From NCBI GenBank assembly GCA_900767825.1, contig CAAGAN010000012.1:1-18904 (forward strand): 18,904 bases of DNA. The letters are read 5' to 3'. The translations under genes and the position numbers were made by a program. The notes under the pieces were generated by a model. It worked only from the letters and a program-made list of their open reading frames with translations, ran no database searches and was not told the DNA's origin. The stretch's first letter is position 1. The number at the start of each line of letters is the position of its first letter. Shown here piece by piece: positions 12,905 through 18,904 of the stretch. Origin of the DNA: Bacilli bacterium. Its GTDB lineage: Bacteria > Bacillota_I > Bacilli_A > RFN20 > CAG-826.

Positions 12905-14713
12905 TTATTTGTTTGGAAAACAATCTCTATTTGCATTGTAATGGGTATGAAGCAATTCTTCAGAGACCCCTCCGCAAGGAGAACCTAGGTATTCATCGTA
13001 TAATTTAATGATGTCTGGATTATTATGAGATTGACGCAATTTCATATTTTTATCAATTCCATATAGCAATGCAGCTCTTTTTTCCCTATAGGTAGAAAGG
13101 ATATCGACACTTTCTCTTGGTAGTAAATTTGGTTTGACAAATGGTTGTCCACCACCATTGATACATCCGCCAGGGCAGCCCATGATTTCGATAAAGGCGT
13201 ATTTGGATTTGCCTTCTCTAATTTCATCTAGTAATGGCTTAGCATTTTTCATTCCAGAAGCAATCGCGACTTTAAGAGCAGTCCCAGCAATATCAACGCT
13301 AGCTTCCTTAACTCCTTCTAGTCCTCTAACTTCCTTGAAATCAATCTTTTCGTATTCTTTTCCAGTAAGAGTATGGTAAGCAGTACGTAAGGCAGCTTCC
13401 ATAACGCCGCCAGTAACGCCAAATATGACACCAGCGCCAGAATAGGTTCCGATTAAGTCATTATCGAATTCTTCTTCCTCTAGTTCGTCATAGACTAGGC
13501 CAGCTCTCTTGATAAGAATGGCTAATTCCCTAGTAGTAAGTACGGCATCGACATCAGGCAATGAATTGACTGCGGCATTTTCTTTCCTTTGAGCCTCATA
13601 TTTTTTAGCAGTGCAAGGCATGATAGAAACTACAAAGATGTCTTCTGGCTTCAAGTTATGTCTAGAAGCAAAGTAGCTCTTTATGATCGCGCCTTCCATT
13701 TCGTGAGGTGACTTACAGGTTGAGACATTTGGAATCAAGTCTTTGTAATAATATTCCATGTAGTTGATCCAACCTGGGGAACAAGAGGTAATTTGAGGTA
13801 ATGTCCCGCCTGTTTTGATTCTATTAAGGAGTTCTTGCGATTCTTCCATGATGGTCAAATCAGCACCGAAATTGGTATCGAATACCCTATAGAAGCCAAG
13901 GCGGTGGAGGGCAGCAACCATCTTGCCGGTTGCATTTTCTTCACCAATCTTATGGCCAAATTCTTCAGAAAGAGCAGCTCTAACAGCTGGAGCGGTCTGG
14001 ACGATTACATATTTGCCTTGGTGCATGGCTTGGTCGACTTTATCGATTTCCCTATGTTCACTTAAAGCACCAGTTGGGCAAACTTCGATGCACTGGCCAC
14101 ATTGCATACATGGAACGTCTTTAAAGGAACGATTGCCAGCAGGAGAGACAATGGTAGAGAATCCTCTATTCTCGAAACCAAGAATTCCAATGCCTTGCGC
14201 TTCCTTGCATTTTTCAATACATCTGCCACAAAGGATACATTTGCTTGTATCTCTAACAATGCCAGGGGCGGCATCATCGTAGGTAGCCTTTGTTCTTTCT
14301 CCAAGGAATTGATTGCTTCTAGCACCTGTTAAAGATGCAACATGAAGCAATTCACAGTGCCCGTTTTTAACACATGTTTGGCAATCTTTTGAGTGGTTGG
14401 AGAGCAATAATTCGACCGAAGTCCGCCTAGCATCGATTGCCATTGGGGAAGAAATCTTGATGACAAATCCCTTTTCGGCTTGGCAATCAGTGACTGGATA
14501 GACACAGGATGCGAATAATTTAGAGCCACGGCTAGAAGCAATTTCGACTAGGCAGACTCTACAGGAAGCAAGGGAATTATGTCCCTTATTCCAATAGCAG
14601 AGGGTAGGAATGTTATATCCAACCTTCCTAGCAGCTTCTAAAACAGTGAGATTAGAAGGAACGGAATAGATTCTTCCTTCAATATTGATGTTTACATTAC
14701 TAACTTTTTCCAT
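12905..14713 (-). CDS. hydA: [FeFe] hydrogenase catalytic subunit, HydA/HndD type
   Basis: This is a 602-residue soluble hydrogenase subunit that evolves or oxidises H2. In order: a [2Fe-2S] domain (Cys39, 51, 54, 70); a His-Cys [4Fe-4S] site (His107, Cys111, 114, 120); two ferredoxin clusters (Cys159/162/165/169 and Cys202/205/208/212); and the H-cluster domain. L1 is TSCSPGW (309-315), L2 is MPCTAKKYE (365-373) and L3 is EIMGCPGGC with Cys513 and Cys517. A small-subunit-like tail follows (about 540-600). The second cysteine of the usual TSCCP is Ser312; I believe this also occurs in some HndD-type enzymes. AAGGAG lies seven bases before the ATG. It is the last gene of the hydC-hydB-hydA operon. 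The H-cluster maturases HydE, HydF and HydG are not in the window. Confidence 0.97.
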   Translation of the reverse strand: MEKVSNVNINIEGRIYSVPSNLTVLEAARKVGYNIPTLCYWNKGHNSLASCRVCLVEIASSRGSKLFASCVYPVTDCQAEKGFVIKISSPMAIDARRTSVELLLSNHSKDCQTCVKNGHCELLHVASLTGARSNQFLGERTKATYDDAAPGIVRDTSKCILCGRCIEKCKEAQGIGILGFENRGFSTIVSPAGNRSFKDVPCMQCGQCIEVCPTGALSEHREIDKVDQAMHQGKYVIVQTAPAVRAALSEEFGHKIGEENATGKMVAALHRLGFYRVFDTNFGADLTIMEESQELLNRIKTGGTLPQITSCSPGWINYMEYYYKDLIPNVSTCKSPHEMEGAIIKSYFASRHNLKPEDIFVVSIMPCTAKKYEAQRKENAAVNSLPDVDAVLTTRELAILIKRAGLVYDELEEEEFDNDLIGTYSGAGVIFGVTGGVMEAALRTAYHTLTGKEYEKIDFKEVRGLEGVKEASVDIAGTALKVAIASGMKNAKPLLDEIREGKSKYAFIEIMGCPGGCINGGGQPFVKPNLLPRESVDILSTYREKRAALLYGIDKNMKLRQSHNNPDIIKLYDEYLGSPCGGVSEELLHTHYNANRDCFPNK

Positions 14714-14724
14714 CGTTCTACTCC

Positions 14725-16599
14725 TTATTCCTTGCTAATGGCCTTGAAACGGCAGCTAGCCATACAAGAACCGCACTTGATACATTTGCTTTGATCAATT
14801 TGATATGGTTCTTTGCCTGGGACGCCATGTATACAAGACACTGGGCAGTTTCTAGCACACAAGGAACATTTCTTACATAGATTTGGATCAATGACATAAC
14901 GCATGAGTTTCTTACAAACATGGGCTGGACATTTCTTTTCCTTGACATGGGCTTCATATTCTTCTGGGAAGTTGACCATTGTAGAAAGGATTGGATTAGC
15001 TGCTGTTTGTCCTAAAGCACATAGAGCACCATTTTTAATGACGGTAGCAAGATATTTCATGTCTTCTAGAGTTTGCTCTGTAGCAGTTCCATTTGTAACG
15101 CTAGTAAGCATTTCGTATAGACGCTTTGTGCCAATACGGCAATGTGAGCATTTTCCACAAGATTCATTGCAGATGAAGTCCATATAGAAATGGGCTACGT
15201 CAACCATACAGTTATCTTCGTCCATGACAATGGCACCGCCACTACCCATCATTGAGCCTTTGGCAACTAATGAATCATAATCGATTGGGGTATCTAAATC
15301 CTTTTCGGTAAGGCAACCGCCACTAGGCCCACCAGTTTGGATGGCTTTGAATTTCTTATTGTTTGGAATCCCACCACCAATGTCGAATACAAGGGTCCTT
15401 AATGTAGTTCCCATTGGGACTTCAACTAGACCGACGTTATTTACTTTGCCACCAAGCGCAAATACTTTTGTGCCTTTGGAGGTTTCAGTACCCATCTTGG
15501 CATATTCGCTAGCACCGACCCTAATGATATAGGCGATTTGGGCTAAGGTTTCGACATTATTGACACAAGTTGGCTTGCCCCATAATCCCTTAATAGCAGG
15601 GAATGGAGGTCTTGGGCGAGGCATGCCTCTTTTGCCTTCGATAGAATTTAATAAAGCAGTTTCTTCGCCACAAACAAAGGCGCCAGCACCTAATCTAAGG
15701 TGGGCCCTAAAGCTAAAGTCAGTTCCAAGGATATGGTCTCCAAGAAGTCCGACTTTCTCCATGTCTTCGATTGCTCTTTGAAGCCTTTCGACTGCAACTG
15801 GATATTCGGCACGGACATAGAAATAACCTTCGCTAGCACCAAAAGCATAACCAGCAATCATCATACCTTCGATGACTTCGAATGGATTTCCTTCTAATAT
15901 CGAACGGTCCATGAAGGCACCTGGGTCGCCTTCATCACCATTGCAGACTATATATTTTTGATCAGCTTGTACATTAGCGGCAAATTGCCATTTTCTTCCA
16001 GTAGGGAAGCCAGCTCCTCCCCTACCTCTTAATCCACTAGCAAGTACTTCATCGATTACTTGCTGAGGAGTCATGGTTGTAAGGACTTTCTTTAAAGCCT
16101 TAAAACCATCATATCCCAAAGATTCTTCTAAATAATCAGGATTAATCAAAGAGCAGCCATGTAAGGCAACTCTAACTTGTTTCTTATAGAAGTTGATGTC
16201 ATCTTGTCTAACAACCTTTTCATGGGTGACTGGATCGACATAGAGAAGATTCTCGCAAATCTTTCCGCCGATTAAATCATCTTCGACGATTTGCTTGACA
16301 TCACTTACCTTAACGGCACGGTAAAGGGTATCCTCTGGGAATATTTTGACAAAAGGTCCTTGGGAGCAGAATCCAAAGCAGCCAACATGATTGACGCTTA
16401 CTTTGTCTTCTAATCCCTTTTCCTTTACCAAGCGTTTTAATTCTTCAATGATATCTGCGGAAGCATTGGCCAAACAACCAGTACCACCGCAAACAACAAC
16501 GGCTCTTTTTCCGTTTGTGCCTTTAATCTTGGCTTCGAATTCGGCACTATATTTATCAATGCAATTTTGTAAACATTCAGGGCTAGTAATCTTATTCAT
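14725..16599 (-). CDS. hydB: NADH-binding flavoprotein subunit of the [FeFe] hydrogenase (NuoF-like, HydB/HndC)
   Basis: This is a 624-residue subunit that binds NAD(H) and FMN and passes electrons to HydA. Domains: an N-terminal thioredoxin-like [2Fe-2S] domain (Cys37, 42, 74, 78); the FMN/NADH fold with GRGGAGFPTG (192-201) and GDEGDPGAF (221-229); an SLBB region; the NuoF [4Fe-4S] site (Cys481, 484, 487, 527); and a C-terminal two-cluster ferredoxin (Cys575/578/581/585 and Cys606/609/612/616). This is the full HydB layout of trimeric electron-bifurcating hydrogenases, in which NADH and ferredoxin are used together. AAAGGAA directly abuts the ATG, and five bases separate it from hydC. Confidence 0.96.
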   Translation of the reverse strand: MNKITSPECLQNCIDKYSAEFEAKIKGTNGKRAVVVCGGTGCLANASADIIEELKRLVKEKGLEDKVSVNHVGCFGFCSQGPFVKIFPEDTLYRAVKVSDVKQIVEDDLIGGKICENLLYVDPVTHEKVVRQDDINFYKKQVRVALHGCSLINPDYLEESLGYDGFKALKKVLTTMTPQQVIDEVLASGLRGRGGAGFPTGRKWQFAANVQADQKYIVCNGDEGDPGAFMDRSILEGNPFEVIEGMMIAGYAFGASEGYFYVRAEYPVAVERLQRAIEDMEKVGLLGDHILGTDFSFRAHLRLGAGAFVCGEETALLNSIEGKRGMPRPRPPFPAIKGLWGKPTCVNNVETLAQIAYIIRVGASEYAKMGTETSKGTKVFALGGKVNNVGLVEVPMGTTLRTLVFDIGGGIPNNKKFKAIQTGGPSGGCLTEKDLDTPIDYDSLVAKGSMMGSGGAIVMDEDNCMVDVAHFYMDFICNESCGKCSHCRIGTKRLYEMLTSVTNGTATEQTLEDMKYLATVIKNGALCALGQTAANPILSTMVNFPEEYEAHVKEKKCPAHVCKKLMRYVIDPNLCKKCSLCARNCPVSCIHGVPGKEPYQIDQSKCIKCGSCMASCRFKAISKE

Positions 16600-16604
16600 T
16601 TCCT

Positions 16605-17093
16605 TTATTTCCCTTCCGCGTCTAGCTTTCTATATTCTTCAATGATCTTTCCAACTTGGTCAGGCGTGACTTTTGGATAGACCTTGCCATTGATTGACAT
16701 GGCTGGGGCTAAAGCGCAAGCGCCGATACAGCGGACAGCTTCGATAGTAAATAAGCCATCTTCTGTAGTTTCTCCTGGCCCAATGCCTAGCATGGCGGAG
16801 AATTTATCGACAACAGCTTGGGAATTCTTTACATAGCAAGCAGTCCCTAAGCAAATGCCTAAAACGTATTTTCCCTTTGGTTTTAAGGAGAAATAAGAAT
16901 AGAAAGAGACTACTCCATAAATCTCTGCAACAGGGATACCGGTGCAAGAAGATACGACTTCCTGTATTTCAAGTGGGATATATCCATATTTCTTTTGGAT
17001 ATCCGAAAGAATCATCATTAAAGGAGAAGGTTCGTCTTTATGGGCATCACAAATAGACTTAACCCCTTCTATAACTTCTTTTTTTATTGGCAT
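16605..17093 (-). CDS. hydC: NuoE-like [2Fe-2S] subunit of the [FeFe] hydrogenase (HydC/HndA)
   Basis: This is a 162-residue thioredoxin-fold ferredoxin. The [2Fe-2S] ligands are Cys81 and Cys86 in CLGTAC, and Cys122 and Cys126 in CIGAC. The helical N-terminal part has the NuoE pattern (LMMILSDIQKKYGYIP, 25-40). It should shuttle electrons within the hydrogenase complex. ATG 17093 is preferred to a TTG at 17105, as GGAGG lies five bases before it. It is the first gene of the hydrogenase operon and follows a hairpin-capped leader. Confidence 0.96.
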   Translation of the reverse strand: MPIKKEVIEGVKSICDAHKDEPSPLMMILSDIQKKYGYIPLEIQEVVSSCTGIPVAEIYGVVSFYSYFSLKPKGKYVLGICLGTACYVKNSQAVVDKFSAMLGIGPGETTEDGLFTIEAVRCIGACALAPAMSINGKVYPKVTPDQVGKIIEEYRKLDAEGK

Positions 17094-17105
17094 ATTTACC
17101 TCCAA

Positions 17106-17121
17106 GGGCTATAAATAGCCC
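17106..17121 (-). promoter_or_regulatory. 5' leader hairpin of the hydrogenase mRNA
   Basis: GGGCTA-TTTA-TAGCCC is a perfect 6-bp stem between the predicted transcription start (about 17127) and the ribosome site (GGAGG at 17103-17099). It could protect the 5' end of the mRNA or control translation. There is no T-run after it. Confidence 0.55.
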
Positions 17122-17133
17122 GTTGACTTAGTA

Positions 17134-17162
17134 ATTGTAGGAAAACAAATTACCTTTTTCAA
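17134..17162 (-). promoter_or_regulatory. Promoter of the hydrogenase operon
   Basis: On the minus strand TTGAAA (17162-17157) is followed after exactly 17 bases by TACAAT (17139-17134), a good sigma-A promoter facing hydC. Confidence 0.7.
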
Positions 17163-17206
17163 TTAAACTATCAATTTACCGATATAATAAGGATAGTAAA
17201 CATTTT

Positions 17207-17254
17207 AGGTTATTTTGTTTGTTAACTTAACTTAATCGGTAATTTTAATAACCT
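17207..17254. repeat. Nested inverted repeats in the divergent regulatory region
   Basis: AGGTTATT (17207-17214) and AATAACCT (17247-17254) form an 8-bp inverted repeat. Inside it lies the palindrome GTTAA-C-TTAAC (17221-17231). ATCGGTAA (17235-17242) is the inverted partner of TTACCGAT (17176-17183). These could be operator sites or alternative RNA structures. Confidence 0.5.
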
Positions 17255-17271
17255 CATTATGTGAAATAGAA

Positions 17272-17277
17272 TATAAT
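17272..17277 (+). promoter_or_regulatory. -10 box implying a leaderless message for the CBS gene
   Basis: TATAAT is followed by six bases and then the ATG at 17284, so transcription would start on the start codon. No ribosome site is present. A second TATAAT at 17183-17188 could give a longer leader instead. Confidence 0.5.
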
Positions 17278-17283
17278 TTTCCC

Positions 17284-17937
17284 ATGAATATCTATAACGA
17301 TGAAACTAACTTGCTCTTTCTAAATCTCTACCGTCAATTAGAAGAAATTAGAGAAAACAATGGGGACGTGTATTCGTTTTACAAGAATAAGTATTATGAA
17401 CAGCTTAATTCCTATAGGGAAATTAGGAATTATTTGACCCACGAACAATATAAGGGAAGTTATCCAATCGCCGTATCAAATATGGTATGCCTAGATTTTG
17501 AATCCATCATCAACAGGATGAAGGAAAATGTCTATTCTAGATGCAATAAAAATATTGAATCCCTTTCCTTAAATGATTCTATAGCCACTGCAATCGCTTC
17601 TTTCATCAATAAAGGATATACCTATCTTCCTTTATTAGATTCAAAAAGAAGAGTCTTAGGCATAATTTCTTCTAGATCGTTGTTAAAGTTAACTTCCATA
17701 GATAACCTAAACAAGAAGGAACCCTTATCAAATTACCTTGATTTCTTCTCTTTTGAGACTGATACAAAAAGATTCTTATTCTTATCTAGGTCCGCTCCTC
17801 TTTCGGTCGCAGAAAAGGAATTCGCATCTATAAAGAATAAGAAACGTCTTGGATTGATATTTATAAATGAAAATGGCAAAGAAGATGAATCCTTGCTAGG
17901 GATATTATCTATATATGACATTACGTCACTAAATTGA
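17284..17937 (+). CDS. HEPN-like domain plus tandem CBS domains
   Basis: This is a 217-residue cytoplasmic protein. Residues 5-85 are helical and contain REIRNYLTHE with Arg48-Asn49-x3-His53, the R-polar-x-H spacing found in HEPN RNases and related folds. Residues about 92-137 (SLNDSIATAIASFINKGYTYLPLLD..., then VLGIISSRSLLKL) are a CBS domain. Residues about 158-215, ending LLGILSIYDITSL, are a more divergent second CBS domain. Paired CBS domains bind adenine nucleotides, so a nucleotide-controlled HEPN module is a reasonable inference. Similar RN...H plus CBS proteins occur in other anaerobes, to my recollection. The gene is divergent from the hydrogenase operon and has no ribosome site. 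It ends in TGA. Confidence 0.8.
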   Translation: MNIYNDETNLLFLNLYRQLEEIRENNGDVYSFYKNKYYEQLNSYREIRNYLTHEQYKGSYPIAVSNMVCLDFESIINRMKENVYSRCNKNIESLSLNDSIATAIASFINKGYTYLPLLDSKRRVLGIISSRSLLKLTSIDNLNKKEPLSNYLDFFSFETDTKRFLFLSRSAPLSVAEKEFASIKNKKRLGLIFINENGKEDESLLGILSIYDITSLN

Positions 17938-17951
17938 TTTTTTGTAACCAA

Positions 17952-18164
17952 TTATTTAAATAGTGTGTCTCCTTCTTCCAAAAGTTTTCTAAATTGCGAG
18001 GGATTCATTGTTATGCATCCTATTGTTTTATAATCTTGGTCGAAAAATTCGATTTCATATAATTTTCCTTCTTCCCAAACTTCAACAACCGTGCCCAAAG
18101 TACCCGGATGAACCTTATCGAAATCTACTGTCGAAATAACTTGATCAAATAATTTTATACTCAT
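17952..18164 (-). CDS. DUF4926-like small protein, possible immunity/antitoxin partner
   Basis: This is a 70-residue soluble protein with a small beta-barrel (SH3/KOW-like) look: IKLFDQV, then LGTVVEVWEEGKLYEIEFFDQD, then a short final helix. It matches my memory of DUF4926, which is often beside DUF6883-type genes. The SD sequence AGGAG contains the stop TAG of the upstream gene, so the two are translationally coupled. Fourteen bases separate its end from the convergent CBS gene, and no clear terminator is seen between them. Confidence 0.75.
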   Translation of the reverse strand: MSIKLFDQVISTVDFDKVHPGTLGTVVEVWEEGKLYEIEFFDQDYKTIGCITMNPSQFRKLLEEGDTLFK

Positions 18165-18173
18165 GGTCTTCTC

Positions 18174-18671
18174 CTATTTTACGTAATTTGTAATCATTAC
18201 TGGCTTAGTGGATTTTTCGCCGATCCCATAAACAGCCACAACATTCGCGACATTTCCGTTAGCGCCTATCACACTAATAATATATTCATATTTTATGACC
18301 CCATAGCAGTTTTTGCTAATCCCAACTAATTTGGCGCTACCTTTAGAAATAGCTTTGTGAACCTGATTCTTTAACAATGAATAGTTGTTTTTAGTAAATC
18401 CAAGCACTTTTTTATATACAATAGCCTTGTGCTTTCCTGTAGAGCTTGTTTCATCCAAAGAATAATTAAGGAATTTTTCATCGGGTGTTACGCAATTTTT
18501 ATAATTAGGCATTATCTTGCTTGTGCTTTCTTTAGCGCCAATGAGGCGACTATCTAACAATAATTGAGATTTTTTGTAGGCCGAAGAACAAAGCTCCGTT
18601 CCACAACTATATCTCCCGCTTGAAGGATCGTATTCTTGCATATGGTTTCCGCCACCAATTTTTAAAGGCAT
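18174..18671 (-). CDS. DUF6883-like domain protein, possible toxin
   Basis: This is a 165-residue protein. The first 25 residues (MPLKIGGGNHMQEYDPSSGRY) are a Gly-rich, PxxGRY-type segment like the linkers before such domains in phage head and polymorphic-toxin proteins. Residues about 58-165 follow the DUF6883 pattern: DEKFLNYSLDE, GKHKAIVYKKVLGF, NYSLLKNQVHKAI, then strands with YEYIISVIGANGNVANVVAVY. The activity of the family is not settled to my knowledge; a nuclease toxin is a guess. AGGTGA lies five bases before ATG 18671, which is preferred to an upstream start that would add a hydrophobic, unrelated 32 residues. The coupled small gene downstream could be its immunity partner. Confidence 0.7.
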   Translation of the reverse strand: MPLKIGGGNHMQEYDPSSGRYSCGTELCSSAYKKSQLLLDSRLIGAKESTSKIMPNYKNCVTPDEKFLNYSLDETSSTGKHKAIVYKKVLGFTKNNYSLLKNQVHKAISKGSAKLVGISKNCYGVIKYEYIISVIGANGNVANVVAVYGIGEKSTKPVMITNYVK

Positions 18672-18688
18672 ATTTATCACCTGCTTTC

Positions 18689-18703
18689 TGTACCTGTTGT
18701 ACA
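18689..18703. promoter_or_regulatory. Small inverted repeat upstream of the DUF6883-like gene
   Basis: TGTAC-CTGTT-GTACA is a 5-bp inverted repeat 18 bases before the start codon. It could be an operator, but the arms are short and chance is possible. Confidence 0.3.
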
Positions 18704-18854
18704 AAAACATTGTGTGATTAATATAAAAAAATGATAACGACATAGAATTGATGAAAAGTTGAAACAAAGTTGAGATACTTTATAATCCTGTTTTCGGCAC
18801 TTTTTTTGAATAAAAATTAAAGAATGTTACGACTACATCGAGACTTTTTCCTAT

Positions 18855-18904
18855 TTAATCATTAACTTTTTCCTTCACGTCTACTTCTTTTTGCTTGCGC
18901 CTAC
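18855..18904 (-). CDS. Possible 3' fragment of a truncated gene at the contig edge
   Basis: A minus-strand frame is open from 18902 and ends with TAA at 18857-18855. It encodes RRKQKEVDVKEKVND, a highly charged tail of the kind often found at protein C-termini. It is too short to identify. It begins with the same RRK codons as one frame at the other end of the window. Confidence 0.3.
   Translation of the reverse strand, partial: RRKQKEVDVKEKVND

Noticed and set aside
17213..17240. A Rex (NADH-sensing) operator upstream of the hydrogenase operon
   Set aside because: TTGTTAACTTAACTTAA begins like a Rex half-site, but the second half does not match TTAACAA at the right spacing.
259..17937. UGA read as tryptophan, as in many Mollicutes
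   Set aside because: Trp is encoded by UGG throughout, conserved genes contain no internal UGA, and two genes appear to end in UGA.
1..18904. Terminal inverted repeats of a complete linear element
   Set aside because: The shared ends are only 11 bases, and the window contains core genes (nusG, secE, cysS), so it is chromosomal. A contig break at a repeat is simpler.

Overview
The window looks like chromosomal DNA from a low-GC anaerobic Firmicute, probably a Bacilli lineage close to the Mollicutes (RF39/Acholeplasma/Erysipelotrichales-like). This is inferred from the A/T-rich sequence, the Bacillus-type gene order (cysS, rlmB, sigH-like, rpmG, secE, nusG) and the [FeFe] hydrogenase. UGA reads as stop: Trp is encoded by UGG in every conserved gene, and no conserved gene is broken by UGA. 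Almost every gene is on the minus strand. The ends look like contig breaks in or near the 3' ends of other genes.

Layout: 1-258 holds a contig-edge remnant and no full gene. 259-819 encodes a small lipoprotein. 969-3165 is a metal-efflux operon, an ArsR/SmtB-type sensor with a CzrA/SmtB-like alpha5 zinc site followed by a P1B-type Zn/Cd/Pb ATPase. Its promoter carries three evenly spaced copies of an ATATGAA-N6-TTCATAT operator. 3272-3781 is a YfcE-type phosphoesterase, divergent from an unknown helical protein (3833-4423). That gene converges on nusG across a bidirectional terminator. 4472-5387 is rpmG-secE-nusG; rpmG encodes only 49 residues.

5557-8535 is accessory DNA placed exactly where sigH and rpmG are neighbours in typical Firmicutes. 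It carries two lipoprotein genes and a two-gene module: a CtkA/HipA-like protein kinase and a partner that fuses a HipA-N-like domain to the C-terminal hinge and helix-turn-helix of a serine resolvase, without the catalytic domain. The module is bracketed by a 32-bp direct repeat that is itself an inverted-repeat, resolvase-site-like sequence. One copy overlaps the kinase promoter and the other encodes the partner's last codons and stop. This is the most unusual part of the window and may be a HipBST-like toxin-antitoxin unit with a resolvase-derived operator system.

8618-12851 is the housekeeping block gph-like HAD, cysS, mgtC, rlmB, sigH-like sigma factor. 12905-17093 is a three-gene NADH-linked, probably electron-bifurcating [FeFe] hydrogenase (hydC-hydB-hydA order), with a well-formed promoter and a 5' hairpin at the start of its mRNA. 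Divergent from it is a protein with a HEPN-like RN-x3-H motif followed by two CBS domains (17284-17937), probably translated from a leaderless message. 17952-18671 is a translationally coupled pair, a DUF6883-like protein and a DUF4926-like protein, resembling a toxin/immunity pair.

No rRNA, tRNA, CRISPR array or complete insertion sequence was seen.
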